From positions 124,001 to 188,000 of the forward strand of contig CAUCKA010000004.1 in assembly GCA_958443265.1 (NCBI GenBank): a DNA stretch of 64,000 nt, in the 5' to 3' direction. Below the pieces are notes generated by a model. It did no database searches and was not told the origin of the DNA. It saw nothing but the letters and a program-made list of their open reading frames with translations. The stretch comes from an uncultured Collinsella sp. (GTDB lineage: Bacteria; Actinomycetota; Coriobacteriia; Coriobacteriales; Coriobacteriaceae). How positions within the stretch are numbered: the stretch's first letter is position 1; every line of letters starts with the position of its first letter. The position numbers were made by a program, and so were the translations under genes. This document shows, piece by piece, positions 33,391-41,955 of the stretch.

Positions 33391-34185
33391 ATGCTCGTGT
33401 ATGTTCGCGGCGCCGGCGATATCGCCACGGGTGTCGCTGCCCGTTTGGTACGCGCCGGCGTGTCGGTCGTTATGGCCGATATCGCGGTTCCCACGTGCAT
33501 CCGCCGCACAATCAGTTTTTGCGAGGCCATTCGCCTGGGCGAGGTCGAGGTCGAGGGCATTCGCGCTCGCTTGGCGCAGACGCCGGCGGAGGCGCTAGCA
33601 ATTACCGAGGCCGGAGACGCGGCCGTCGTGGTAGACCCCCAGGCCAAGATGCTCGACGAACTAAAGCCCGCTGCCGTGGTCGACGCGATTCTGGCTAAGC
33701 GCAACTTGGGTACCACGCGCGATATGGCGCCTGTCGTCATCGCCGTGGGGCCGGGTTTTACCGCGCCGGTCGATTGCGACGCCGTGGTCGAGACCATGCG
33801 TGGGCATTTCCTCGGCCGCGTCATCACCCAGGGCTCGCCCCAGCCCAATACGGGCGTGCCGGGTGTGATCGCCGGCTATGGCAAGGAGCGCGTTATCCAC
33901 AGCTCCGCCGCCGGCGTGTTTAGGTCCGACCGCGCGATCGGCGACATCGTGAGTGCCGGCGATGTGATCGGGTATGCGGGTGATACTCCCATGGTCACGC
34001 AGATTGACGGCTGCTTGCGCGGCCTTTTGGCCGACGGCGTTCAGGTGACCGAGGGCTTTAAATGCGCCGACGTCGACCCGCGCGGCGATGCCAGCTATAT
34101 CAACTATATTTCGGACAAGGCGACGTCGGTCGGCGGCGGCGTGCTCGAGGCACTCGCCATGCTCACCGGTGTATTTCAGGGATAG
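33391..34185 (+). CDS. yqeB: YqeB family selenium-dependent molybdenum hydroxylase system protein
   Basis: 264 residues. VYVRGAGDIATGVAARLVRA (start of a Rossmann-like fold), then ADIAVPTCIRRTISFCEAI and the Cys/Arg segment, VVIAVGPGFTAPVDCDAV and GHFLGRVITQGSPQPNTG, identify the YqeB/EF2563 family. This family occurs only in genomes with selenium donor genes and selenium-dependent molybdenum hydroxylases, and is the best marker here that the dehydrogenase needs labile selenium. Start follows AGGGAGG about 12 bases upstream. xdhC starts 9 bp after its stop. Confidence 0.92.
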   Translation: MLVYVRGAGDIATGVAARLVRAGVSVVMADIAVPTCIRRTISFCEAIRLGEVEVEGIRARLAQTPAEALAITEAGDAAVVVDPQAKMLDELKPAAVVDAILAKRNLGTTRDMAPVVIAVGPGFTAPVDCDAVVETMRGHFLGRVITQGSPQPNTGVPGVIAGYGKERVIHSSAAGVFRSDRAIGDIVSAGDVIGYAGDTPMVTQIDGCLRGLLADGVQVTEGFKCADVDPRGDASYINYISDKATSVGGGVLEALAMLTGVFQG

Positions 34186-34194
34186 GAAGCGACG

Positions 34195-35238
34195 ATGGAA
34201 AAGCTCGATGTGGTGAATGCTGCGCTTGGCGCTCTGAAGGCCGGTAAGACGTGCGAGCTGGTGGTAGTGGCCGGCACGGCAGGGTCATCGCCGCGCGGCG
34301 TGGGCGCCTGGATGGCCGTCTTTGCCGGTGGCAGCCAAGCGGGCACCATCGGCGGCGGCAAGATTGAACTCTTTGCGCTGGACGAGGCACGCGAGCTGCT
34401 GGCCGCAGGGCAGTCGCGTCTGGTCCGCTACACCATGGGCGGCGAGAACTCCGATACCGGCATGATCTGCGGCGGAGCCATCTGCCTGTGCTATCTGTAC
34501 CTGGATGCATCGCAGGTGCCGTTGTTCCAGTCGGTTGCCGACGTCTTGGCGTATCGACGCATCGGCGACTTCGTCATCGACTTTGAACCGTTTATCGCAA
34601 ACGCGCTCGAGGGCGATGTGGCCGAGTGCCATGGCGAGGCATCGCGCCATACCATTGCCGGCTGCCCCGAGCTTTCGCTGGTTGAGGAGGGGAGTAAGGT
34701 CACCTACACCAACGCTGCCTCCGAGATTCCCCCGGCGCACATCGAGACGCTCTGCCCCGAGGGCCTGACCTACATCTTTGGCTGTGGACACGTGGGTGCC
34801 GCGACGGCTCGCGTACTCACGGCGGCGGGCTTTGCCGTTGTGGCGTGCGATGACCGCTCCGGCACGCTGACCCCCGATTGGGTGCCCGGTGTCTACGACC
34901 GTCGTCTGGTCGACTACAAGAACCTGATCAAGCAGTGCCCCATCGGTCCGCGCGACTTGGTGGTCGTGGCCACAGCAGGTCACAAGTCCGATATCGACGT
35001 GGTGATTCAGGCCATGCGCGCCAAGCCTGCCTACCTGGGCTGCTTGGGCTCGCGCCGCAAGACGGCCTTTGTGCGCGCCCGCCTGGAGCAGGAAGGCTTT
35101 ACGCAGGATCAGATTGACGAGCTGCACCTGCCGATCGGCGTTGCCATTCAGGCCGAAGATCCCGAGGAAATCGCCATCTCCATCGCCGCCGAGATGATCC
35201 ACCTGCGCCGCACCAAACTCGTCCCCCGCAAGCGCTAA
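34195..35238 (+). CDS. xdhC: XdhC family molybdenum-enzyme maturation protein
   Basis: 347 residues. The N-terminal XdhC/CoxI domain has VVVAGTAGSSPRGVGAWMAV and GTIGGGKIELFAL. The second, NAD-like domain has TYIFGCGHVGAATARVLTAA (about residues 192-211) and ends with YLGCLGSRRKTAFV and LPIGVAIQAEDPEEIAISIA. XdhC binds molybdenum cofactor, helps sulfurate it and inserts it into xanthine dehydrogenase. It closes the right half of the purine cluster; beyond it the ribosomal operon begins. Confidence 0.93.
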   Translation: MEKLDVVNAALGALKAGKTCELVVVAGTAGSSPRGVGAWMAVFAGGSQAGTIGGGKIELFALDEARELLAAGQSRLVRYTMGGENSDTGMICGGAICLCYLYLDASQVPLFQSVADVLAYRRIGDFVIDFEPFIANALEGDVAECHGEASRHTIAGCPELSLVEEGSKVTYTNAASEIPPAHIETLCPEGLTYIFGCGHVGAATARVLTAAGFAVVACDDRSGTLTPDWVPGVYDRRLVDYKNLIKQCPIGPRDLVVVATAGHKSDIDVVIQAMRAKPAYLGCLGSRRKTAFVRARLEQEGFTQDQIDELHLPIGVAIQAEDPEEIAISIAAEMIHLRRTKLVPRKR

Positions 35239-35255
35239 TCGCATCCCCACCAATA

Positions 35256-35330
35256 AGTTGCGGTGAAATACGGATTGTTTAAGCCTGTTAGGCCGCCCAA
35301 CAGTCCCTATTTCACCGCAACTGCTTTTTG
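35256..35330 (+). terminator. long hairpin at the purine cluster / ribosomal operon boundary
   Basis: Perfect 15-bp arms AGTTGCGGTGAAATA (35256-35270) and TATTTCACCGCAACT (35308-35322), with an inner CTGTT..AACAG hairpin, followed by GCTTTTTG. This fits a large terminator or a terminator-like repeated element 17 bp after xdhC. Confidence 0.65.
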
Positions 35331-35378
35331 GGACCCATTTGTGCGGGGGAGTTGTGGAGTTGTGCAGGCAGACGAGGT

Positions 35379-35412
35379 TTTTCTGGAAATACGCTCCCGA
35401 TGCGCGTATAGT
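35379..35412 (+). promoter_or_regulatory. possible promoter for the rplE operon
   Basis: TATAGT at 35407-35412 is a fair -10; the -35 is weak (TTTCTG near 35380). About 135 bp of leader follows before rplE and holds no remnant of rplX or rplN, the genes normally found just upstream. Confidence 0.35.
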
Positions 35413-35549
35413 ACCGATTGTTTTGTCGGCTCCTGCTGCGTCGAGTCCAAACCGCGAAATGCCATGAGCGGCGCGGATGCAGCCAGGAGGCACGAGGACA
35501 ACCCATCGTGGCCACGCCCCGTGCTTAAAACCCCAAGAAGGAGTGAACA

Positions 35550-36107
35550 ATGGCAGAAGAGAAGTATGTGCCGCGTCTGAAGACCAAGTACAACAACGAG
35601 GTCAAGCAGCAGCTTCAGGACAAGTTCCAGTACGAGAACGTCATGATGATCCCCAAGTTTGAGAAGATCGTCGTGAACATGGGTGTCGGCGAGGCCGCTA
35701 CCGATTCCAAGGCCATCGACGGTGCCGTGCGCGACCTGCGCGCCATCACCGGCCAGCAGCCGATGATCACCCGTGCCCGCAAGTCCATCGCTACCTTCCG
35801 CCTGCGCGCTGGTATGCCGATCGGCTGCAAGGTTACCCTGCGTGGCGACCGTATGTGGGAGTTCTTCGATCGTCTGACCTCCGTCGCGATTCCCCGTATC
35901 CGCGACTTCCGCGGCATCTCCGCCAAGAGCTTCGACGGCCGTGGTAACTTCTCCATGGGCGTCACCGAGCAGCTCATCTTCCCCGAGATCGACTTCGACT
36001 CCGTCGATCACCAGCGTGGTATGGACATCACTTTCGTGACCACCGCCAATACCGATGAGGAGGCCAAGGCCCTTCTGGACGCCTTCGGTTTCCCGTTCAA
36101 GAAATAG
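35550..36107 (+). CDS. rplE: ribosomal protein uL5
   Basis: 185 residues, full length. Conserved stretches include PKFEKIVVNMGVGEAATDSK, GQQPMITRARKSIATFRLR and RIRDFRGISAKSFDGRGN. It binds 5S rRNA in the large subunit. This is the first gene of the ribosomal block in the window: the usual upstream genes (rplN, rplX) are absent and a non-ribosomal cluster lies there instead. Confidence 0.97.
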   Translation: MAEEKYVPRLKTKYNNEVKQQLQDKFQYENVMMIPKFEKIVVNMGVGEAATDSKAIDGAVRDLRAITGQQPMITRARKSIATFRLRAGMPIGCKVTLRGDRMWEFFDRLTSVAIPRIRDFRGISAKSFDGRGNFSMGVTEQLIFPEIDFDSVDHQRGMDITFVTTANTDEEAKALLDAFGFPFKK

Positions 36108-36186
36108 GTTCACCTGCCCTATGAGCGCCGTTCCCAGAAGGGGGCGGCGCTTGGGGCGAACAATACTCTATGTGAGGAGGATATAA

Positions 36187-36372
36187 GTGGCTAAGACATC
36201 GATGATCGTCAAGTGCAATCGCAAGCAGAAGTTCTCTACTCGTGAGTACACGCGCTGCCAGCGCTGCGGCCGTCCGCACTCTGTGTACCGCAAGTTCGGC
36301 CTGTGCCGTGTCTGCTTCCGCGAGCTTGCACTCAAGGGCGAGCTTCCCGGCGTTAAGAAGGCCAGCTGGTAA
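36187..36372 (+). CDS. rpsZ: ribosomal protein uS14, zinc (type Z) form
   Basis: 61 residues from a GTG start behind GAGGA. CQRCGRPHSVYRKFGLCRVC gives the four zinc-binding cysteines of the short S14 form common in Gram-positives. It assembles in the head of the 30S subunit. Confidence 0.96.
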   Translation: MAKTSMIVKCNRKQKFSTREYTRCQRCGRPHSVYRKFGLCRVCFRELALKGELPGVKKASW

Positions 36373-36491
36373 GTCACTACCAGCGTTTCAAGCATCCGTT
36401 TGGAACAGGGAAAACGCGCTAAAAAGGCTTTGCCGTTAAGGGCGGCGAAGAACCAAGAGCACGTGTTCATCAAGAACGAAGGAGAATCTGT

Positions 36492-36890
36492 ATGAACCTT
36501 ACAGACCCGATCGCAGATATGCTTACGCGCATCCGTAACGCTAACTCTGTGAACAAGGCCACGGTCTCCATGCCGAGCAGCAAGAAGCTCGTCGAGATCG
36601 CTCGTGTTCTGCACGAGGAGGGCTACATCGAGGGCTACGATGTCGAGGACACCGTTCCCCAGAAGACTCTGCACATCACGCTTAAGTATGGTCCCAAGAA
36701 GGCTAAGGTCATCAACGGCATCCGCCGCATTTCCAAGCCGGGCCTGCGTAAGTACACCGGCGTTGCCGACATGCCCCGCGTCCGCGGTGGCCTTGGTACC
36801 GCCATTATTTCCACCAGCCATGGCGTTATGACCGACCGCGATGCTCGCAAGCACAACGTCGGCGGCGAGATCATCGCTTACGTCTGGTAA
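36492..36890 (+). CDS. rpsH: ribosomal protein uS8
   Basis: 132 residues. Starts with NLTDPIADMLTRIRNAN and ends with the typical GVMTDRDARKHNVGGEIIAY stretch. It binds 16S rRNA helix 21 and in many bacteria represses this operon. GAAGGAG site directly upstream. Confidence 0.97.
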   Translation: MNLTDPIADMLTRIRNANSVNKATVSMPSSKKLVEIARVLHEEGYIEGYDVEDTVPQKTLHITLKYGPKKAKVINGIRRISKPGLRKYTGVADMPRVRGGLGTAIISTSHGVMTDRDARKHNVGGEIIAYVW

Positions 36891-36923
36891 TTCGCTCGGT
36901 AGGTAGAAGGAAAGGAGATCACC

Positions 36924-37460
36924 GTGTCTCGTATCGGTAATAAGCCTGTCCAGATTCCCGCCGGAGTCGAAGTGGCAGTCAACGGCAACAACGTTGTCGT
37001 CAAGGGCCCCAAGGGCCAGCTCGAGCTCGATGTCTTTGAGAAGCTCGCTATCAACATCGAGGACAACGTCCTCACCGTTTCCCGTCCCGACGACGAGCGT
37101 GAGACCCGTGCCCGCCACGGCCTCACCCGCGCCCTCATCCACAACATGGTGGTTGGCGTTTCCGAGGGCTTCGAGAAGAAGCTCGAGCTCGCCGGCGTCG
37201 GTTACCGCGTGCAGCAGAAGGGCAAGAACCTCGAGTTCTCCCTGGGCTTCTCGCACCCCGTGATCGTCGAGGCTCCCGAGGGCATCACCTTCGAGGTTCC
37301 CGACAACACCCACGTGAACGTCAAGGGTATCAACAAGCAGCAGGTCGGTCAGATCGCCGCTGAGATCCGCGGCCATCGTCCTCCCGAGCCTTACAAGGGC
37401 AAGGGTATCCACTACGTTGGCGAGCACATCCGCCGCAAGCTGGGTAAGGCCGCCAAGTAG
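36924..37460 (+). CDS. rplF: ribosomal protein uL6
   Basis: 178 residues from a GTG start behind AAAGGAG. Opening SRIGNKPVQIPAGVEV and C-terminal RPPEPYKGKGIHYVGEHI are standard L6 signatures. It is located near the sarcin-ricin loop of the 50S subunit. Confidence 0.97.
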   Translation: MSRIGNKPVQIPAGVEVAVNGNNVVVKGPKGQLELDVFEKLAINIEDNVLTVSRPDDERETRARHGLTRALIHNMVVGVSEGFEKKLELAGVGYRVQQKGKNLEFSLGFSHPVIVEAPEGITFEVPDNTHVNVKGINKQQVGQIAAEIRGHRPPEPYKGKGIHYVGEHIRRKLGKAAK

Positions 37461-37535
37461 TCGTAACCGACTCACTCGCATAAGACCAGCACCCCGTCAG
37501 GTGCTGGCAAGATCAACCTTTTTAGGAGTTTACGT

Positions 37536-37904
37536 ATGAACAAGCATAAGGCGAAGCTGGAAGGCCTCAAGCGTCGTCAGCGTCGTGTTCGCGGCAAGGT
37601 CTCGGGTACCTCCGAGCGTCCGCGTCTTCGCGTGACCCGTACTAACGCCAACATCTATGCCCAGATCATCGACGACAGCAAGGGCTCCAGCCTGACGCTC
37701 GTCTCTGCCTCGACCCTCGAGGCCGAGTTCAAGGGCACCCACACCTCGAACAAGGAGGCTGCGGAGAAGGTCGGTCAGCTCGTTGGCAAGCGTGCCATCG
37801 AGGCCGGCATCACCAAGGTCGCCTTCGATCGCGGTGGCCGTATCTACCATGGCCGCGTCAAGGCCCTCGCCGACGGTGCTCGTGCCGCCGGTCTCGAGTT
37901 CTAG
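37536..37904 (+). CDS. rplR: ribosomal protein uL18
   Basis: 122 residues. Basic N-terminus with GLKRRQRRVRGKVSGTSERP and C-terminal FDRGGRIYHGRVKALADGAR are typical. It carries 5S rRNA into the 50S subunit with L5. Confidence 0.97.
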   Translation: MNKHKAKLEGLKRRQRRVRGKVSGTSERPRLRVTRTNANIYAQIIDDSKGSSLTLVSASTLEAEFKGTHTSNKEAAEKVGQLVGKRAIEAGITKVAFDRGGRIYHGRVKALADGARAAGLEF

Positions 37905-37918
37905 GAGGTATGTAGCAC

Positions 37919-38443
37919 ATGGCTCGTAATCAGAAGCAGCAGCGCGAGGCCTCCGAGTTCGAGGAGCGCGTCGTTTACATCAACCGCGTGTCGAAGACCG
38001 TCAAGGGTGGTCGTCGCATGAGCCTCGTCGCTCTCGTCGTCGTTGGCGACGGCAAGGGCAACGTCGGCGTTGGCATGGGCAAGTCCGCTGAGGTGCCCCT
38101 GGCCATCTCCAAGGCGTCTCTCGATGCCAAGAAGAACATGTTCCACGTGCCGGTGACCGAGCAGGGCACCATCCCGCACGAGGTTCTCGGCCACTTTGGT
38201 GCCGGCCGCATCATCATCAAGCCCGCTGTCGAGGGTACCGGCGTTATCGCCGGCGGCGCTGTGCGTCCCCTCTTCGAGCTTGCTGGCATCAAGAACGTCC
38301 TGTCCAAGTCCCTCGGTACCGACAACGGCCTCAACATCATCAAGGCTGCCGTCGAGGGCCTCAAGGAGCTCTCCAGCCCTGAGGACGTCGCGGCTCGCCG
38401 TGGCCTGACGGTCTCCGAGATGTTCGTCGGTAAGGAGAACTAA
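37919..38443 (+). CDS. rpsE: ribosomal protein uS5
   Basis: 174 residues. Contains the S5 double-stranded RNA-binding signature with KGGRRMSLVALVVVGDGKGN and the PHEVLGHFGAGRIIIKPA segment. Located at the mRNA entry region of the 30S subunit. GGAGG site 14 bp after rplR. Confidence 0.97.
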   Translation: MARNQKQQREASEFEERVVYINRVSKTVKGGRRMSLVALVVVGDGKGNVGVGMGKSAEVPLAISKASLDAKKNMFHVPVTEQGTIPHEVLGHFGAGRIIIKPAVEGTGVIAGGAVRPLFELAGIKNVLSKSLGTDNGLNIIKAAVEGLKELSSPEDVAARRGLTVSEMFVGKEN

Positions 38444-38445
38444 GC

Positions 38446-38628
38446 ATGGCTGACACCATCAAGATCAAGCAGGTCCGCAGCACCAACGGTTGCAAGCAGG
38501 ACCAGGTCCGTACTGTCCGTGCCCTCGGTCTCCACAGGATCCGCGAGGTTCGCGAGATTGCTGACAACGAGTCCGTCCGCGGCATGATCTTCAAGGTCAA
38601 GCACCTTGTCGAGATTGTAGAGGAGTAG
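38446..38628 (+). CDS. rpmD: ribosomal protein uL30
   Basis: 60 residues, start two bases after the rpsE stop. IKIKQVRSTNGCKQDQVRTV and GLHRIREVREIADNESVRGM are characteristic of bacterial L30. Confidence 0.96.
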   Translation: MADTIKIKQVRSTNGCKQDQVRTVRALGLHRIREVREIADNESVRGMIFKVKHLVEIVEE

Positions 38629-38631
38629 CAA

Positions 38632-39081
38632 ATGCAGCTTCACGATCTTACTCCCGCGCCCGGTTCCACCAAGAACCGCAAGCGCGTCGGCCGTGGCAAT
38701 TCTTCGGGTCACGGCACCACTTCTGGCCGCGGTCAGAAGGGCCAGGGCTCTCGCTCTGGCGGCACCAAGGGTGCCGGCTTCGAGGGCGGCCAGACTCCGC
38801 TGGCTATGCGCCTGCCCAAGCTTCCGGGCTTCCGCAACCCCCGTCGTATCGAGTACACCGCTGTTAACGTTGAGCGTCTCGAGCGTAAGTTCGAGGACGG
38901 CGCTGTAATCGACGGTGCCGCTCTTAAGGCCGCTCGCATCACCAAGAGCGAGTTCGAGCCCGTCAAGGTGCTCGGCAATGGTGAGCTCACCAAGAAGTTC
39001 ACGGTCAAGGTCGACAAGGTCAGCGCTTCTGCGCAGGCCAAGATCGAGGCCGCCGGCGGAAAGGTCGAGCTGCCGTGCTAA
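38632..39081 (+). CDS. rplO: ribosomal protein uL15
   Basis: 149 residues. N-terminal LTPAPGSTKNRKRVGRGNSS and the glycine-rich GHGTTSGRGQKGQGSRSG are the L15 hallmark. Its last seven bases overlap the GTG start of secY, indicating translational coupling. Confidence 0.97.
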   Translation: MQLHDLTPAPGSTKNRKRVGRGNSSGHGTTSGRGQKGQGSRSGGTKGAGFEGGQTPLAMRLPKLPGFRNPRRIEYTAVNVERLERKFEDGAVIDGAALKAARITKSEFEPVKVLGNGELTKKFTVKVDKVSASAQAKIEAAGGKVELPC

Positions 39082-40361
39082 ATGGTCTTAAGAATGCTTT
39101 CCGCATCAAAGAATTGCGCGAAAAGATTCTTTTTACCATAGCTATGCTCGTCGTGTACCGCATTGGTGCGCACGTTCCTGTGCCCGGCATTCCCTTCCAG
39201 GGGATGCTGGGCCTTTTCTCGACCGATAACAATTCGGTCGCCGCAGGTGCTATGGCCCTCCTGAATCTTTTCTCTGGCGGCGCGTTGAGCTATGTGTCGG
39301 TGTTTTCGCTGGGCATCATGCCTTACATCACCAGCTCGATCATCCTCCAGATGCTCCAGGCCGTTGTGCCTTCCCTGCATGAGCTTGCCCGCGAGGGCGA
39401 GGTCGGTCAGACCAAGATTACGCAGTATTCGCGTTACCTCACCCTGGCTCTGGCAATCCTCAACTCCGTGGGTTACCTCTTCCTCTTTAAGAGCTTCGGC
39501 ATCAGCTTCAATGGCGCCGGCGCTCCCGAGATCATCTTCGACCTCATGATCGTCGGCACGCTCACCGCGGGCGCCATGCTGATTATGTGGATTGGTGAGC
39601 TCATCACCCAGCGCGGTATCGGCAATGGCATGTCGCTGATCATCTTTGCGAACATCATGGCCGGTCTGCCGCAGGCGATCTTCTCCAGCACCGAGGGCAA
39701 TGCCGGTGGCATCATCACCATGGTGATCATCTGCGCCATCATCCTGCTGGTTATTCCGCTGATTGTTTTCCTTGAGCGCGGCCAGCGCCGCATCCCGGTC
39801 TCCTACGCCAAACGCGTCGTTGGCCGTCGCATGATGGGTGGCCAGACCACCTACCTGCCCATCAAGGTCAACACCGCGGGTGTCGTGCCGATCATCTTCG
39901 CTTCGGCGCTGCTGTACTTCCCGGCTCAGATTGCCGTGTTCTTCCCCGGCATCGGTTGGATTCAGGCAGTTGCCTCCGCGCTTTCGACCGGTTGGCTCAA
40001 CTGGGTGCTTAACGTTGTCCTCATCGTGTTCTTCGCGTACTTCTACACCTCCATGGTGTTCAATCCCGATGACACGGCCGACAACCTTAAGAAGCAGGGC
40101 GGCTTTATTCCGGGCGTGCGTCCGGGTAGGGCTACCGCGGCCTACATCAAGAACGCGCTCAACAAGATCACGCTTCCCAGCGCTGTCTTTTTGGCGCTCA
40201 TCGCCATCGTGCCTTCGATCATCTTCTCCTTCACGGGTAACCATCTGATCCAGGCTTTTGGCGGAACGTCCATCCTCATCATGGTCGGCGTCGTGCTCGA
40301 CACGGTCGATAAGCTCGAAGGCCAGATCAAGATGTATGATTACGATGGATTCTTTAAATAG
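39075..40361 (+). CDS. secY: SecY preprotein translocase channel subunit
   Basis: 428 residues from a GTG at 39075 that overlaps rplO. Ten hydrophobic segments; SecY signatures include HVPVPGIPFQGML, SLGIMPYITSSIILQML and TEGNAGGIITM. The C-terminal part has QGGFIPGVRPGRATAAYI. It forms the protein-conducting channel in the cytoplasmic membrane with SecE and SecG, which are not in this window. Confidence 0.97.
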   Translation: MLNGLKNAFRIKELREKILFTIAMLVVYRIGAHVPVPGIPFQGMLGLFSTDNNSVAAGAMALLNLFSGGALSYVSVFSLGIMPYITSSIILQMLQAVVPSLHELAREGEVGQTKITQYSRYLTLALAILNSVGYLFLFKSFGISFNGAGAPEIIFDLMIVGTLTAGAMLIMWIGELITQRGIGNGMSLIIFANIMAGLPQAIFSSTEGNAGGIITMVIICAIILLVIPLIVFLERGQRRIPVSYAKRVVGRRMMGGQTTYLPIKVNTAGVVPIIFASALLYFPAQIAVFFPGIGWIQAVASALSTGWLNWVLNVVLIVFFAYFYTSMVFNPDDTADNLKKQGGFIPGVRPGRATAAYIKNALNKITLPSAVFLALIAIVPSIIFSFTGNHLIQAFGGTSILIMVGVVLDTVDKLEGQIKMYDYDGFFK

Positions 40362-40379
40362 GCTAGAGGAGGATTGCTC

Positions 40380-41006
40380 ATGAACCTCGTATTGCTCGGA
40401 GCTCCGGGTGCCGGTAAGGGCACCGTCGCACAGGAGCTCGTCGCCGAGTTTGGCGTCGCCCACATTTCCACGGGCGACCTGCTGCGTGCTGCCGTCAAGG
40501 GCGGCACCGAGCTTGGTATTCAGGCTAAGAAGTACATGGACGCTGGCGAGCTCGTTCCCGACCAGCTCGTGATCGACCTTGTCAAGGAGCGCCTTGCCGC
40601 CGATGACGCCCAGCAGGGCTTCATTCTCGACGGCTTCCCGCGCAACACCGCCCAGGCTGTGACGCTCGATTCCGAGCTCTCCGCCATGGGTCGCGAGATC
40701 GATTGCGCCCTTCTGGTCGATGTGGCCCCCGAGGTCATCATCGATCGTTTGTCTTCGCGTCGCACCTGCCGCGCCTGCGGTTACACCGGCACTGCTGCCG
40801 ATGCCACCTGCCCCAAGTGCGGTGGCGAGATGTATCAGCGCGACGACGACAAGCCCGAGACCATCAAGAACCGTCTCGACGTCTACGAGAAGTCCACGAG
40901 CCCGCTCGTCGACTACTATCGTGGCCAGGGTCTGCTCAAGTCGGTCAACGGTGACCAGGCTCGCGAGACCGTGTACGGGGATGTCAAAGAGGCTCTCGGT
41001 CTATGA
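40380..41006 (+). CDS. adk: adenylate kinase, zinc-lid form
   Basis: 208 residues from the ATG at 40380 (AGAGGAGG upstream; an in-frame TTG two codons earlier is not needed). P-loop LLGAPGAGKGTVAQEL, NMP-binding HISTGDLLR and DGFPRNTAQA are present. The lid has CRACGYTGTAADATCPKCGG, a four-cysteine zinc site typical of Gram-positives. It balances ATP, ADP and AMP. The end overlaps the map start by four bases. Confidence 0.97.
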   Translation: MNLVLLGAPGAGKGTVAQELVAEFGVAHISTGDLLRAAVKGGTELGIQAKKYMDAGELVPDQLVIDLVKERLAADDAQQGFILDGFPRNTAQAVTLDSELSAMGREIDCALLVDVAPEVIIDRLSSRRTCRACGYTGTAADATCPKCGGEMYQRDDDKPETIKNRLDVYEKSTSPLVDYYRGQGLLKSVNGDQARETVYGDVKEALGL

Positions 41007-41791
41007 TCAAGATTAAGTCTGCAACGCAAATCGAGCAGATGAAGAAGGCAGGAGCGCTATCTAAGATGGCGCTCCGCCACGTTGGAGCCATGGTGCGCCC
41101 CGGCGTTTCGACTTTTGAGCTCGATCAGCTCGCGGAGCAGATTATCCGCATGCATGGCGGCACCCCTGCCTTTAAGGGTTACGGCGGGTTCCCGGGGACC
41201 ATTTGCGCATCGATCAACGATGCCGTGGTTCACGGTATTCCCAACCCTGACATGATCCTGCGCGATGGCGATATCATCTCCATCGATACGGGAGCCGTTG
41301 TCGACGGTTGGGTCGGCGATAACGCATGGACGTTTTTCGTCGGCACTCCCACGCCCGAAGCCAAGGCTTTGTGCGAGGTCACGCGCGATTGCCTTAAGGC
41401 TGCCATCGAGCAGGCTGTTCCCGGTAACCATATCGGGGACGTCGGTTATGCCGTTCAGTCCCTCGCCGAGTCTCACGGTTACGGCGTGCTTCGTGATTAT
41501 GTGGGTCATGGCATTGGCCGCGTGATGCACGAGGACCCCAACGTTCCTAACTATGGAAAGAAGGGGAGGGGCGTTCGCCTCCAGGCCGGCATGGTCATTG
41601 CCATCGAGCCGATGGTTACGATGGGTTCCAACCATGTGAGCACGGGCTCCGACGGTTGGATTGTTACGACCAACGACCACCTGCCCGCCGCGCACTACGA
41701 GAACACCGTCGCCATTACCAATGACGGTCCGGTGATTCTCACCACGGATGCCCAAGGTGCTTGGTGTTCCTTGCAGGGCGGTGAAATGTAA
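41003..41791 (+). CDS. map: type I methionine aminopeptidase
   Basis: 262 residues. Metal ligands appear in SIDTGAVVDGWVGDNAWTF (two Asp), YVGHGIGRVMHEDPNVPNY (His), and AIEPMVTMGS (Glu). It removes the initiator Met from nascent proteins. Start overlaps adk (ATGA). Directly after its stop a large nested inverted repeat ends this transcription block. Confidence 0.96.
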   Translation: MIKIKSATQIEQMKKAGALSKMALRHVGAMVRPGVSTFELDQLAEQIIRMHGGTPAFKGYGGFPGTICASINDAVVHGIPNPDMILRDGDIISIDTGAVVDGWVGDNAWTFFVGTPTPEAKALCEVTRDCLKAAIEQAVPGNHIGDVGYAVQSLAESHGYGVLRDYVGHGIGRVMHEDPNVPNYGKKGRGVRLQAGMVIAIEPMVTMGSNHVSTGSDGWIVTTNDHLPAAHYENTVAITNDGPVILTTDAQGAWCSLQGGEM

Positions 41792-41912
41792 AAGTCGCCG
41801 CCCCCTGATGCCCAACCTCGCCTTTCAATTTCGAAGGCATGACCCCAAGGTCTATGCCTTCTCATTTCAAGGCGATCTTGGGTATCAGGGAACGGTTTTG
41901 TTTTACATTTCA
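41782..41912. repeat. 130-bp nested inverted repeat between map and infA
   Basis: Outer arms TGAAATGTAAAA (41782-41793, including the map stop) and TTTTACATTTCA (41901-41912) are perfect. Inside, arms of about 37 bp (41803-41840 with 41854-41890; CCCTGATGCCCAA / TTGGGTATCAGGG and GAAGGCAT / ATGCCTTC) pair with few mismatches around a GACCCCAAGGTCT centre. Likely a strong terminator or a palindromic insertion of MITE type. Confidence 0.75.
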
Positions 41913-41955
41913 AATGTAACAAGTTCCACTTAGTTGTGGAGCCATTACGAAGTTA

